Origin: Hyphomonas pacifica
Lineage (GTDB): Bacteria > Pseudomonadota > Alphaproteobacteria > Caulobacterales > Hyphomonadaceae
Assembly (NCBI RefSeq): GCF_000682675.1
Contig: NZ_AWFA01000067.1
Location: 1 to 57,500, forward strand
Length of the DNA: 57,500 nucleotides
Direction of reading: 5' to 3'
Shown here: in pieces, positions 25,567 through 34,942 of the stretch
Position numbering within the stretch: the stretch's first letter is position 1
How the letters are laid out: every line of letters starts with the position of its first letter
Translations under genes and position numbers: made by a program
Notes under the pieces: generated by a model
What the model was told of the DNA's origin: nothing
What the model saw: the letters and a program-made list of their open reading frames with translations, nothing else
Databases searched by the model: none

Positions 25567-27015
25567 TTACTTCTCATGATGTTCGATCCAGGCAGAGCCT
25601 TTCATGTTCCAGACCGGCGTGAAGAACACCATCCAGAGGATCAGGATGGTCATGCCACCGGCGGGCACGATGGCGATACGGTAGGGGCCGAACAGGTCCA
25701 CCAGTGCGCCCATGATCGCCGCGCCGAACGGGGCCCCGGCCATGAAGCCCAATTGGTAGATGGAGAGCACGCGGGCGAGCTTTTCCTTCGGCGCCGCATC
25801 CTGCACGATGGAGCGGCTCATCGCGATGGAGATGCCTGCGGCCAGACCCCAGATGAAGACGATGCACAGGAACGCAAAATGCGGGATGTGCCACATCATG
25901 GCGAGAATGCTGGTGGAGCCTAGGAATTGCGCGATCAGCAACAGGCGGCCCTGACGTTTGATGCGCTTGAAGATCGACAGCACGACGGACGAGACGAACG
26001 CGCCCATCCAGAAGGTGACGAACATGTCCCGAATGCCGTCTGATCCGAAGCCGTAAATGTCCCGGTTTACAATCGGCAGCACAACCAGGAAGGCGCCGAT
26101 CACGAAGATGCCGACGCCGAACATCAGCGCGGTCATCGCCCACAGCTTTCCGTCAGACCGCACGGCGTGGAATCCTTCGGCAATGTCGCTGAGTGCAGAC
26201 TTGATGCCCTTGCCGCTGGAACGGACCTGACGCCCCTTGGCCAGCCAGAGTGCAAAGCCCGCGCCGCAGGCCAGCGTCAGCCCCTGGATCATCAGCAGGT
26301 CTTCTGCCGGGATGGGGCCAATGCCAAAGCCGCCCATCCAGTCTGGCATCTGCGTGCGCTTGTCAGCATAGCCGCCGAGGATCAGGCCGCCGATCTGGGC
26401 CAGGAATTGCGCCATGGTGGCGAGCGTCACGCCGAGTTGCAGCGTCACGCCGGAGCCGACCCTCATGCGCCGCTCGACCACTTCATTCACGATGGAATCC
26501 CGCGCGGGCATCATGAAGGCGCCGACCGTTCCGATGGTGATGCCGTAGATGATCATGGCGGGGTAGGAGAGTTGCCCTTGGGACACTGCGAGCGCCAGAA
26601 ACAGGGCAGGGGCGGCGGCCAGGAAGTGCAGGATGATGAGCAGGCGCTTGCCATCGGCGCGCTCTGCCACGACGCCGCCGATCAACAGGAAGATGACAGA
26701 CGGGGCCGACAGAGCCATGTTCGCCAGGCCGAGGGCCAGGCCGTCCATGTGCAAATGCTGTTGTCCGGTAATCAGATAGGGAAAGAGCACCATCTGCAGG
26801 CCGAACGCCATGAACCAGCTGAGCTGGACCATAAGATAGGCGGGTAGTTCAACCTTGACGCCCCGGCGCAGGCGGCGCGCGCGCCAGTGATTGGCGGTGG
26901 CCAGAAAGGACGCGCCTGCGCCGATAGCCTCATTGACGCCGCTGACCGGGGACGAGATGTCTTCAGCCGCATCTTCGGCCATCTCGTCTATCAGATCGTC
27001 AATTCTGTCATTCAT
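25567..27015 (-). CDS. Major facilitator superfamily transporter
   Basis: The 482-residue protein has about twelve membrane segments after a hydrophilic, acidic N-terminal stretch of some 70 residues (DDLIDEMAEDAAED). The first half contains GGVVAERADGKRLLI, the cytoplasmic loop between helices 2 and 3, and MMPARDSIVNEVV. It resembles enterobactin-exporter/MFS_3-like efflux proteins, but the substrate is unknown. The open frame starts 42 codons earlier; ATG 27015 (MNDRIDD) is preferred because the upstream stretch has no transmembrane or family features. Confidence 0.8.
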   Translation of the reverse strand: MNDRIDDLIDEMAEDAAEDISSPVSGVNEAIGAGASFLATANHWRARRLRRGVKVELPAYLMVQLSWFMAFGLQMVLFPYLITGQQHLHMDGLALGLANMALSAPSVIFLLIGGVVAERADGKRLLIILHFLAAAPALFLALAVSQGQLSYPAMIIYGITIGTVGAFMMPARDSIVNEVVERRMRVGSGVTLQLGVTLATMAQFLAQIGGLILGGYADKRTQMPDWMGGFGIGPIPAEDLLMIQGLTLACGAGFALWLAKGRQVRSSGKGIKSALSDIAEGFHAVRSDGKLWAMTALMFGVGIFVIGAFLVVLPIVNRDIYGFGSDGIRDMFVTFWMGAFVSSVVLSIFKRIKRQGRLLLIAQFLGSTSILAMMWHIPHFAFLCIVFIWGLAAGISIAMSRSIVQDAAPKEKLARVLSIYQLGFMAGAPFGAAIMGALVDLFGPYRIAIVPAGGMTILILWMVFFTPVWNMKGSAWIEHHEK

Positions 27016-27290
27016 TGTGAGGCCTGTTCCCAGCAGAATTGGCGGACTGTATGGAGCAAGCCCCGAGATGGAAAGCCCTCCCCATGCGAGACATGCAGTC
27101 CTTCCCGCATCAAGCGTGACTGCCGTTTGGGAAAACACCATACGTAGACGTGCTGAAGCGGTTTTTTATCATGCTTCGGCCATAAAGGCGCGGGAAAGTG
27201 CCAGACCGGGTCCGCAAGCCTGTCAGTTGCCAGATGTGCGGGGGCTCGCTAGCTTCGGTTAACCACCCATGTGGGCAGGGGAAGAATGGT

Positions 27291-27752
27291 ATGCGCATGT
27301 TCAGGCATCTTGTAAGTTGGGCGCTGGCCCTGTTCCTGATTGCGATGTTCGTTCAGGCAACGATCTATCCCCTGCCGAATCCGCCGGAAGGGTCTGTGAA
27401 GTTTTTTGACCCGCCGGGCGAGAATATAGTTTTCCAGACCATCGCCGTGAATTCCGGGGTCAGCCTTTTTGAGCCGACGGGACGGGTTGTTGTTGGCGTT
27501 GTGGAACTGCTGGCGGCGCTGTTCCTGTTGCTGCCGATGACGCGCCGGTTCGGGGCATTTCTGTCGGCGGCCGTGCTGGGCGGAGCTGTGGCGATGCATC
27601 TGTCGCCCTGGCTGGGGCGTGAGGTTCCGGCCTCGCTGGACCCGCAGACGACAGCAACGGATGGCGGCCTGTTGTTCATGCTGGCCATCGTGATGTTGGT
27701 GGCCAGCCTGCTGCTCATGGTCGTGCACCCTGGAAAGCAAAAGTACGAGTGA
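27291..27752 (+). CDS. Small four-helix membrane protein, possibly DoxX-like
   Basis: The 153-residue protein has a signal-like first hydrophobic segment (LVSWALALFLIAMFVQATIY) and three more (VVVGVVELLAALFLLLP; AFLSAAVLGGAVAMHL; GLLFMLAIVMLVASLLLMVV). The layout resembles DoxX-like proteins, but I do not recognise the exact family. The frame is open to 27198; ATG 27291 follows GGGGAAGA and is the likely start. It is divergent from the MFS transporter across 275 bp that holds a TTAACC half-site (27259) but no clear promoter. Confidence 0.65.
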   Translation: MRMFRHLVSWALALFLIAMFVQATIYPLPNPPEGSVKFFDPPGENIVFQTIAVNSGVSLFEPTGRVVVGVVELLAALFLLLPMTRRFGAFLSAAVLGGAVAMHLSPWLGREVPASLDPQTTATDGGLLFMLAIVMLVASLLLMVVHPGKQKYE

Positions 27753-27841
27753 GCGCGGCGTATCTCGCCGCTTATCTGCTCTCCATATCCCATTAACTGT
27801 TTGCTGCAAAACTTGGAAAAGACAACAAGCCAGGCGACGGC

Positions 27842-29041
27842 ATGGAAGACGCAATTGAGCCGCTGACGACACCAGAGATCGGCCGCGCGAGGAACGCCCT
27901 GTTCCGTCGCTTGCTGGATCTGATTGCCATGCCAGCCTCACGTCTGGCCCATCAGGACCGCCATATGGTGAGTGATATCCTGCTGGATATGCTGTTCCAT
28001 GCAGAAGAATCCGAACGCGAAATGTGCGCGCGCCGGCTGGCCGTGCACCGCGAAGCCCCCAAGCGCCTGCTGCGGTATCTGGGCCAATGCTCGTTTCAGG
28101 TTGCCCGCCATGTGCTGGAAGGCAATGAGGGCTATGATGCTTGCGATCTGCGCGAGATATGCATGACGGGCACGGCGGACCACCGGCTGATGATTGCCCG
28201 GCGCAAGCTGATACCTGAATCAGTCTGCGAATACCTGGCGGAGTTTGCCGAACTGAATTCCGTCAAGGAGATGCTGGCGAATAATGGTGCGATCATGCCG
28301 GAACAGGCTATCGACAAGCTGGTTGCCCGGTCTCGTGATGACAAGTCGATCTGTCCATTGCTTGTCGAGCGGCTGGAGATGAAGCCCTCTCACGCCATGG
28401 CCATGTTCTGGTGGAGTGATGCTGCCACCCGACGCAAGATCCTGCAGCGACATGCGGCAGATCGGTTGGAAGTGATCGATACCTGCAAGGATGTCTTCGA
28501 GCTAGCCGCAGCGGAGAACTGGTCTGACCCGGTGGCCCGCAAGGCGCTTCAGCTGATTGAGCGGCGCCAGCGCAATCGCGCCGCCATTGAGAAGAGTCCG
28601 TATGACAGCTTGGAAGATGCCATCAATGCCTCGGCCCTGAATGGCATGGATTCCGAACTGGCGCAGGAAATTGGCTATCTGGCCGGCCTGAAACCGGTCA
28701 CCGCCGCCAAGATTCTCAGCGACAAGGGCGGGGAAGGGGTTGCGGTGCTGTGCAAGGGAACCGGTGTGAAGCGAGACTTTCTGCCTGTCTTGTGGGCAGG
28801 GCTGCGCAGACCTCTGGAAAGCGAAGAGGGCGAGACCGATCCGGTGTTCGCCAATGTCGCCGAGACCTATGAGATCCTGACAGTTGCCAAGGCGCAGACT
28901 GTGCTGCGCTATTGGAACTGGTCGCTCTCATCGGCCTTCAAGCCAGCCATGATGCAGAGTGGCTATAGTGACGCGGCAGCCAATGAAGAGACCGAGTTCT
29001 CGACCGCCCAGCGCACGGCGCGCCTGGTTTTTGGCAGATAG
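27842..29041 (+). CDS. DUF2336 domain-containing protein
   Basis: The 399-residue soluble, helix-rich protein matches the alphaproteobacterial DUF2336 family, whose members look like repeated alpha-helical (HEAT-like) arrays. Typical segments are VSDILLDMLFHAEESEREMCARRLA, APKRLLRYLG and a paralogous second half with YLAGLKPVTAAKIL. The function is unknown. A TTAAC half-site lies in the 89-bp leader (27794). It precedes the Mrp-like operon by about 100 bp, and nothing indicates a functional tie. Confidence 0.75.
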   Translation: MEDAIEPLTTPEIGRARNALFRRLLDLIAMPASRLAHQDRHMVSDILLDMLFHAEESEREMCARRLAVHREAPKRLLRYLGQCSFQVARHVLEGNEGYDACDLREICMTGTADHRLMIARRKLIPESVCEYLAEFAELNSVKEMLANNGAIMPEQAIDKLVARSRDDKSICPLLVERLEMKPSHAMAMFWWSDAATRRKILQRHAADRLEVIDTCKDVFELAAAENWSDPVARKALQLIERRQRNRAAIEKSPYDSLEDAINASALNGMDSELAQEIGYLAGLKPVTAAKILSDKGGEGVAVLCKGTGVKRDFLPVLWAGLRRPLESEEGETDPVFANVAETYEILTVAKAQTVLRYWNWSLSSAFKPAMMQSGYSDAAANEETEFSTAQRTARLVFGR

Positions 29042-29141
29042 CGGCGAAAAACCACCCCAAAAACACTTTCCAAGTGGCGCGCAGGCCTTTAGGTCAGGTC
29101 GTTCAACTTGGGTCTATTGTGGAATGGAAAGGGGTGCCCCT

Positions 29142-29630
29142 GTGGCGTACTTTCTGGGGTTGCTGGTAGCACTTGTGGGCTTCTGGCTCGGCATGTCCGG
29201 CCATTTTTCGCCTCTCTTGCTCACCTTTGGTGCGGTGTCTGTCGCAGTCTGTCTCATCTTGGCTTACCGGCTGGATATCATTGATCGTGAAGGTGCGCCC
29301 TATGTACGTATCCTAGGCTATGCGATGTATTTCCCATGGCTGATGAAGGAAATCGTGAAAGCGAACATCACTGTGATCCGCGCCTGTGTGAAGGCCGATC
29401 TCGATATCGTTCCGGCCCTGGTGAAAGTTAAGACCACCTGCCGCACGGATCTGGCCAAGGTGACCTTCGCCAATTCCATTACACTAACGCCAGGCACTGT
29501 GACCGTGGAAGTGGAGGGTGACAAAATGCTGGTGCACGCACTCTACGAACAGGAAGCCCAGCCGGAAGCCTTTGAGGATATGGACCGCCGGAGTCGTATT
29601 GCCGCGGACGGGAAGGGGGCGGACGCATGA
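29142..29630 (+). CDS. mnhE: Mrp/Mnh-type cation:proton antiporter subunit E
   Basis: The 162-residue membrane protein has the MnhE pattern: two N-terminal helices, YRLDIIDREGAPY, a third helix YAMYFPWLMKEIVKANI, and a cytoplasmic alpha/beta tail with ANSITLTPGTVTVEVEGDKMLVHAL. The open frame extends to 28959 inside the DUF2336 gene, and ATG 29124 is possible, but AAAGGGG seven bases before GTG 29142 and the normal family length favour the GTG. It is the first of ten genes with 1-20 bp overlaps or tiny gaps. Confidence 0.92.
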   Translation: MAYFLGLLVALVGFWLGMSGHFSPLLLTFGAVSVAVCLILAYRLDIIDREGAPYVRILGYAMYFPWLMKEIVKANITVIRACVKADLDIVPALVKVKTTCRTDLAKVTFANSITLTPGTVTVEVEGDKMLVHALYEQEAQPEAFEDMDRRSRIAADGKGADA

Positions 29631-29926
29631 CCGCTGCTGCGCTGATTGCCCTTTTGATCGGCATGCTGTTGCTGCTGATCCGCGCCATTGCCGGGCCGAC
29701 CCTGTATGACCGTGTTCTGGCGGTGAACTCTTTCGGCACCAAGACCGTTCTGGCGCTGGGCCTGCTCGGTTTTGTGATGGGGCGTCCTGAGTTCCTGGAT
29801 ATTGCCATCCTGTATGCGCTGATCAACTTCGTTGCGACGATCGCGATTCTGAAATTTTTCCGTTACCGGTCTTTCCAGGTGCCGCTGGTTCGCCGCGGCG
29901 GACAGGGAGGTGGCAACAATGGGTGA
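29627..29926 (+). CDS. mnhF: Mrp/Mnh-type antiporter subunit F
   Basis: The 99-residue membrane protein has three helices and the MnhF signature RAIAGPTLYDRVLAVNSFGTKT (in parts), followed by FLDIAILYALINFVATIAILKF. It overlaps mnhE by 4 bp and mnhG by 8 bp, so translation is coupled. In Mrp and Mbh complexes this subunit packs with E, G and B against the ion channel. Confidence 0.93.
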   Translation: MTAAALIALLIGMLLLLIRAIAGPTLYDRVLAVNSFGTKTVLALGLLGFVMGRPEFLDIAILYALINFVATIAILKFFRYRSFQVPLVRRGGQGGGNNG

Positions 29927-30293
29927 CCTCTTCGCCAATATCGCAGATTTCTGGGGAATGGTGCGTTTCCCGCTGGGGGCGGCGCTGTGCCTGGGTGGCG
30001 GGATTCTCTGCCTGATCGGCTCTGTCGGAGTTCTGCGCTTTCCGGATTTCTACACCCGTTTGCATGCGGCCAGTATCACCGATACAGCCGGAGCCATTCT
30101 GATCCTGCTGGGCATGGGGCTGATGGCGCCGGGCTGGCTGGTTGTGAGCAAGCTGGTGGCGATCTTCGTTTTCCTGTTCCTGACAGGCCCGGCCTCGTCC
30201 CATGCTGCTGCCAATGCGGCGCATACGGCAGGCCTGCAACCGGTGATCGGGCCGATTGGCCAGCGCTCCGACGATGATGATGAGGCCGCCTGA
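29919..30293 (+). CDS. mnhG: Mrp/Mnh-type antiporter subunit G
   Basis: The 124-residue three-helix protein has the MnhG features RFPLGAALCLGGGILCLIGSVGVLRFPDFYTRLHAAS (in parts) and DTAGAILILLGMGL. The frame opens at GTG 29910, but GGGAGG (29905-29910) is correctly spaced only for ATG 29919. It overlaps mnhF and abuts the next gene with a one-base overlap. The C-terminus is hydrophilic and acidic (DDDDEA). Confidence 0.92.
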   Translation: MGDLFANIADFWGMVRFPLGAALCLGGGILCLIGSVGVLRFPDFYTRLHAASITDTAGAILILLGMGLMAPGWLVVSKLVAIFVFLFLTGPASSHAAANAAHTAGLQPVIGPIGQRSDDDDEAA

Positions 30294-30937
30294 TGGATGA
30301 CGTGATTGATGTAAACATCGGCATGGAGATGGTAAACATCGTGCTGCTGGGCATGCTGTTTATTGTCGGCATTGCCATTGCTCGTATGCGCAGCCTGTTC
30401 GGTATCGTGATGCTGTCGGGCATTTACTCGCTTGTTTCTGCGGCCTGGTATGTGGCCGTTGATGCGGTGGACGTGGCCTTTACGGAAGCGGCCGTTGGCG
30501 CAGGCATGTCGACGGCTGTCCTGCTGGGCGCCATGCTGTTGACGTCTCGCACGGCGAAACCGGAAAAGCCGCTGAAGAATCTCGGACCGTTCCTGGTCTG
30601 CATTGTTACCGGCATTTTGCTGATATATGCGACCGTGGACCTGCCGGGCTTTGGCGATCCGAATTCACCAGCAAACTCCGGTGTTGGCCTGACCTATTTG
30701 CAGATTAACTGGCACGATACGGGCATCCCGAACGTCGTGACCCCGGTGCTCGGCAGCTATCGCGGTTTCGATACTTTGGGCGAGACGACCGTGGTGTTCG
30801 TGGCTGGCCTGGCCGTGGCCCTGCTGCTCGGTTTTGGCGAGCGCTCTCTTGCAGAGACCATCCGCAAGGAAGACAAGGCTCCGCCGCCGCTGCCCAAAGA
30901 TGACGCCATCTCTAATGAGAAGGAGGGCAAAGAGTGA
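30293..30937 (+). CDS. MrpA C-terminal-like subunit: MbhD (DUF4040) fused to MbhE
   Basis: The 214-residue membrane protein carries two modules. Residues ~15-90 are MbhD/DUF4040-like, NuoJ-related, with the conserved glutamate in AFTEAAVGAGMSTAVLLGAML. Residues ~95-200 are MbhE-like, with the YRGFDTLGETTVVF hallmark of the MrpA C-terminus. In canonical Mrp operons this region is fused to the large MrpA; here it is a separate gene between G and B, as in the archaeal Mbh operon. A charged tail (KEDKAPPPLPKDD) faces the cytosol by prediction. Confidence 0.88.
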   Translation: MDDVIDVNIGMEMVNIVLLGMLFIVGIAIARMRSLFGIVMLSGIYSLVSAAWYVAVDAVDVAFTEAAVGAGMSTAVLLGAMLLTSRTAKPEKPLKNLGPFLVCIVTGILLIYATVDLPGFGDPNSPANSGVGLTYLQINWHDTGIPNVVTPVLGSYRGFDTLGETTVVFVAGLAVALLLGFGERSLAETIRKEDKAPPPLPKDDAISNEKEGKE

Positions 30938-31386
30938 AAAGCGACCATCACGTCATCCTCCGCGTTGTTACAAAAACGCTGATTCCAATCATTTTTCTGT
31001 ATGCACTGTACGTGCAGTTCCATGGCGATTCCGGTCCGGGCGGCGGCTTCCAGGCCGGTGTGATCGTGGCTGTGGCCGTGATCCTGTACGCGCTGATCTT
31101 CGGCGTTCCGGCAGCAATGCGCGCCATTCCGCCAGTGTTCACCCGCTCGCTGGCTGCGGTCGGCGTCCTGCTTTATGCGGGCGTCGGCTTCTGGGCCCTG
31201 CTGCAAGGCGGCCAGTATCTTGAATATCAGGCCCTTTTCCAGGAAGAGCCCGGCGGCCATCACGGCCAACATGTCGGTATTATTCTGATCGAACTGGGCG
31301 TTCTGTTCGGTGTGTCCGGCGCTATGCTGACCATCTTCTATGCCTTTGCTGGCCGTGTGGCCGAAATTCGCGACGAGGACTGGTAA
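30934..31386 (+). CDS. mnhB: Mrp/Mnh-type antiporter subunit B
   Basis: The 150-residue four-helix protein has the MnhB features: a start HVILRVVTKTLIPIIFLYALYVQFHGDSGPGGGFQAGVI (read in parts) and the C-terminal VGIILIELGVLFGVSGAMLTIF. GPGGGFQAG is the most conserved element in the family. The start overlaps the preceding gene by 4 bp. A His-rich loop (GGHHGQH) precedes the last helices. Confidence 0.93.
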   Translation: MKSDHHVILRVVTKTLIPIIFLYALYVQFHGDSGPGGGFQAGVIVAVAVILYALIFGVPAAMRAIPPVFTRSLAAVGVLLYAGVGFWALLQGGQYLEYQALFQEEPGGHHGQHVGIILIELGVLFGVSGAMLTIFYAFAGRVAEIRDEDW

Positions 31387-31389
31387 ACC

Positions 31390-31905
31390 ATGCTGGAATT
31401 CATTCTCGACCGTGGAAATTATTGGGCGATCATCGGCTTGATGATGATCGGCCTGTATATCAGCTTTGCCTCTGGCAACCTGATCAAGCGCCTTGTTGGC
31501 GTCTCTATCTTCCAGACCTCTATCTGTCTGTTCTACGTCACGCTGGGCAAGGTGACCGGCGGAACGGCGCCGATCCTGTTTGGCCCGGATGTTGAGGGCG
31601 GACATGGCGGGGGCCATGGCGCTGAAGAAACGCATGCAGCACTTGACGCTGTGTTGACGGCCGCCAGCTCTAGCGAGCGCTATGCAGACCTTGCAAACAC
31701 TTATTCCAACCCGCTTCCCCACGTTCTGATGCTGACGGCCATCGTAGTCGGCGTGGCGACCCTGTCGGTCGGCCTCGCCCTGATTGTCCGCATCCGGGAA
31801 GCTTATGGCACGATTGAGAGCGACGAAGTGCGGGCAATTGATATGGAGACCGCTATCGCACAGGAAGCGGAACAGGAAAAAGCCGAGAGAGAGGCGCTGG
31901 CATGA
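31390..31905 (+). CDS. mnhC: Mrp/Mnh-type antiporter subunit C (NuoK-like)
   Basis: The 171-residue protein has three membrane helices and the NuoK/MnhC features GLYISFASGNLIKRLVGV and PLPHVLMLTAIVVGVATLSVGLAL. It is longer than the usual ~115 residues: a periplasmic-side loop carries a His/Gly-rich insert (GGHGGGHGAEETH, about residues 73-85) plus ~30 further residues, and a charged helical tail ends the protein. The His-rich insert could bind metal, which is speculative. It overlaps the first D-type gene by 4 bp. Confidence 0.9.
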   Translation: MLEFILDRGNYWAIIGLMMIGLYISFASGNLIKRLVGVSIFQTSICLFYVTLGKVTGGTAPILFGPDVEGGHGGGHGAEETHAALDAVLTAASSSERYADLANTYSNPLPHVLMLTAIVVGVATLSVGLALIVRIREAYGTIESDEVRAIDMETAIAQEAEQEKAEREALA

Positions 31906-33434
31906 TGGATATCCTGCTGAATGCTGCGCCGCGCTGGGCGCTGTTGCATGCGCCTGTGCTGCTGGTAATGATGCCGCTTTTCCTGGCGCCGGTTCTGGCG
32001 CTGGTACCTAATGGCCGGATAGCCTGGTTGGTCAGCATCTTTGCGACTGCCGCATCTCTTTTCTTTGCGCTGATCCTTCTGGGGCAGGTACAGGCTTCGC
32101 CGGTTGGTGTGGTCAGCTATGATATCGGCAACTGGCCGATGCCGATCGGCATCGTGTTCCGGGTCGATGCGCTGAACGCGATGATCCTGTTGTTGGTGTC
32201 GGCAGTTGGTGTGCTGGCAACGATCTTCTCCTGGCCAACGGTTGTGGCCGAGATTAACAAGCAGAAGCACGCGCTGTTCTATTCTGCCTTCCTGGTCTGC
32301 TTTGCAGGCCTGTGCGGTGTTGCGATCACGGGTGACGCTTTCAACTTGTTTGTCTTCCTGGAGATCTCTTCCATCTCCACCTATGTGCTGGTCGCGCTCG
32401 GGGCGGGGCGGGACCGCCGGGCTCTGCCAGCCGCGTTCAACTATCTGATCATGGGCACGATCGGTGCCAGCTTCTATATTATCGGCGTCGGATTCCTGTA
32501 TGCCGCTACCGGCACGCTGAACATTGCGGACATTGCGTCCCAGCTGCCATCGCTGGCAGGCAATCGCAGCGTTGAGGCGGGCTTCGCCTTCATCGTTATC
32601 GGCCTTGGCCTGAAAGCCGCGATGTGGCCGCTGCACTCCTGGCTGCCGAACGCATATTCCTATTCGCCATCCTTCGTAACGATGTTCCTGTCGGCCACGG
32701 CGACCAAGGTGGCGCTGTATGCGCTGATCCGTTTCCTGTTCACCGTGTTCCGCCCGGAATTCGCGTTCGAGCAGGCGAGTTTTACCTTCATCCTCATGCC
32801 GCTGGGCCTAGCCGCGATGATCTCCTGTAGCTTCCAGGCGGTCTTCCAAACCGATGTCCGCCGGACGCTGGCCTATTCCTCTGTGGCTCAGGTTGGCTAC
32901 ATGATCCTCGGCGTGTCCATCGGCTCGATTGCCGGCCTCAGCGCTGGCCTGTTCCACCTGCTGAACCACGCCATGATCAAGGGCGCGCTGTTCATGGCCG
33001 TCGGCGGTGTGGTGTTGACCTATCAGGGCACGACCATTCGGGACTTTGCAGGCCTTGGCCGTTCGGCCCCGTGGACGATGACCGGCTTTGCCATTGCGGC
33101 GCTGTCGCTGATCGGTGTGCCGCTGACGGCGGGCTTCCAGTCCAAACTGCAGCTTGGCTATGCCCTGTTCGAGCAGGGCATGTGGTGGGCCGTTGCGCTG
33201 GTTGTGTTCTCCAGCTTCCTGGCGGTGATCTATATGGGGCGCATTTTGGAAGCAATCTTCTTCCAGGCGCCAATTAATCCGCGCAAGTTCCGAAAGGAGG
33301 CGCCGATACTGATACTCGTTCCGCTCTGGGTTCTGGCGCTGGCCAACATCTATTTCGGTATCAACACGGAGTTCCCCCTCGGCCTGGCGCGTGATGCGGC
33401 CGCGGCCGCCTTCGGACTGGAGGCCTTCCGATGA
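31902..33434 (+). CDS. mnhD: Mrp/Mnh-type antiporter subunit D (first NuoL/M/N-like subunit)
   Basis: The 510-residue polytopic protein of the proton-conducting transporter family has the ion-path residues expected of MrpD/NuoM: Glu in FNLFVFLEISSISTY (helix 5), Lys in LGLKAAMWPLHSWLPNAY (helix 7), Lys in SATATKVALYALI (helix 8) and His/Lys in HLLNHAMIKGALFM (helix 12 region). It follows mnhC directly, as MrpD does, and is the best match to canonical subunit D of the three in the operon. Confidence 0.92.
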   Translation: MMDILLNAAPRWALLHAPVLLVMMPLFLAPVLALVPNGRIAWLVSIFATAASLFFALILLGQVQASPVGVVSYDIGNWPMPIGIVFRVDALNAMILLLVSAVGVLATIFSWPTVVAEINKQKHALFYSAFLVCFAGLCGVAITGDAFNLFVFLEISSISTYVLVALGAGRDRRALPAAFNYLIMGTIGASFYIIGVGFLYAATGTLNIADIASQLPSLAGNRSVEAGFAFIVIGLGLKAAMWPLHSWLPNAYSYSPSFVTMFLSATATKVALYALIRFLFTVFRPEFAFEQASFTFILMPLGLAAMISCSFQAVFQTDVRRTLAYSSVAQVGYMILGVSIGSIAGLSAGLFHLLNHAMIKGALFMAVGGVVLTYQGTTIRDFAGLGRSAPWTMTGFAIAALSLIGVPLTAGFQSKLQLGYALFEQGMWWAVALVVFSSFLAVIYMGRILEAIFFQAPINPRKFRKEAPILILVPLWVLALANIYFGINTEFPLGLARDAAAAAFGLEAFR

Positions 33435-34942
33435 GCCCTGACATGCTGATCTGGGCAGCGCTTTGCCTGCCTCTCATTATTGCTGCCGGTATCGCGATTA
33501 CCGGTTCTGTCTCAAACATCCGTGAAAGCGTGACACTGGTTGGCGCAACGCTGCTATTCTGTGTTGTGATTGCTCTGGCTTCAGCCGTCGCAGGGGGCGA
33601 TCAGCCTTCTCTCTATGTTGGCCAGGCTGCACCGGGGCTGGATTTTGCCTTCAGGGTGGAGCCGCTGGGCGCGCTGTTTGCGCTGGTGGCGAGTGGCCTG
33701 TGGATCGTGAACTCTTTCTACTCCATCGGTTATATGCGCGGGAACCGGGAGCGTAATCAGACGCGTTTTTATATCTGCTTCGCCATCGCCATTTTCGGCG
33801 CGCTGGGCGTCGCGATGGCGGCGAACCTGTTCACGCTGTTCGTGTTCTATGAAGTGTTGACGCTGTCGACCTATCCGCTGGTGGCCCATAAGGGCGATGC
33901 AGCGGCCAAGCGAGGTGCACGCATCTATCTGTTGACGCTGCTGGGCACGTCCATTGGCCTGTTCCTGATGGCCATCATGTGGACTTGGGTGCTGGCCGGG
34001 CAGAATCTGGACTTCGTGCCGGGCGGCTTGCTGGCCGACAAGAACATCCAGCCGGCCGTTGCCAGTGCGCTGCTAATCCTGTTTGCCTTCGGCATCGGTA
34101 AAGCGGCGCTGATGCCGTTCCATTTCTGGCTTCCCAATGCCATGGTCGCGCCGACGCCGGTCTCCGCGCTGTTGCACGCTGTTGCGGTTGTGAAGGCGGG
34201 TGTTTTCACCGTGATGAAGGTGTCGATCTACATCTTTGGGGAGGACATGCTGTCCACCGTGCCGGGGCGGGAGTTTGTGCTCTATGTCGCGTGCTTCACC
34301 ATCATTGTCGCGTCTCTGATCGCGATGACGAAGGACAATCTGAAGGCGCGGCTTGCCTATTCCACCGTTGCGCAGCTGGCCTATGTCACGCTTGGCGCCA
34401 TGATTGCTACAAAGGCGGGCTGGCTTGGCGGCTCGATGCAGATTGCGGCGCACGCAGCCGGCAAGATGACGCTGTTCATGTGCGCAGGCGCGATCTATGT
34501 CGCCACAGGCCTGACGAATATTTCCGACATGAAGGGCCTCGGTCGGAAGATGCCGATGGTGTTCATCGCCTTCTTCATCGCCTCGCTGTCCATCATTGGT
34601 ATCCCGCCGTTGGTTGGAGGGTGGCCGAAATATGAGTTGATGCAGGGCGCGGTTGATGCGGGCATTCCGTATGTCATTCCGGTGTTGATCGTGTCGTCTC
34701 TGCTGAATATTGCCTATCTCTTGCCGATCCCGATCCTGGCCCTCATGCCACCGCCGGGTACGCCGGAGCCGAAACCGTTCAAGCGGCCGGATGGCGCGCC
34801 GATGCCCACGGTTGCCGCACCAATGATCACGGCCGGGCTGTGTATCATTTTGTTCTTCCTGGCCGGACCGATGGCCGATTTCCTGGCCCCAGCCTTTGAA
34901 GCCTCGACATCCACCAGCATCGTTACGGGAGGTCAGCCATGA
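33431..34942 (+). CDS. Second NuoL/M/N-like antiporter subunit of the operon
   Basis: The 503-residue polytopic protein keeps the family residues: Glu in FTLFVFYEVLTLSTYPLVAHKG, Lys in FGIGKAALMPFHFWLPNAM, Lys in AVAVVKAGVFTVMK and Lys in HAAGKMTLFM. It differs clearly from the first and third paralogues and resembles NuoN/MnhD-like members. It overlaps the preceding gene by 4 bp and the following one by 4 bp. In canonical Mrp, only MrpA and MrpD are of this type; this is one more. Confidence 0.88.
   Translation: MSPDMLIWAALCLPLIIAAGIAITGSVSNIRESVTLVGATLLFCVVIALASAVAGGDQPSLYVGQAAPGLDFAFRVEPLGALFALVASGLWIVNSFYSIGYMRGNRERNQTRFYICFAIAIFGALGVAMAANLFTLFVFYEVLTLSTYPLVAHKGDAAAKRGARIYLLTLLGTSIGLFLMAIMWTWVLAGQNLDFVPGGLLADKNIQPAVASALLILFAFGIGKAALMPFHFWLPNAMVAPTPVSALLHAVAVVKAGVFTVMKVSIYIFGEDMLSTVPGREFVLYVACFTIIVASLIAMTKDNLKARLAYSTVAQLAYVTLGAMIATKAGWLGGSMQIAAHAAGKMTLFMCAGAIYVATGLTNISDMKGLGRKMPMVFIAFFIASLSIIGIPPLVGGWPKYELMQGAVDAGIPYVIPVLIVSSLLNIAYLLPIPILALMPPPGTPEPKPFKRPDGAPMPTVAAPMITAGLCIILFFLAGPMADFLAPAFEASTSTSIVTGGQP

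Noticed and set aside
27198..27290. 31-codon N-terminal extension of the small membrane protein with a CxxC-like stretch
   Set aside because: The ribosome site GGGGAAGA and the first hydrophobic helix fit ATG 27291; the extension is intergenic in character.
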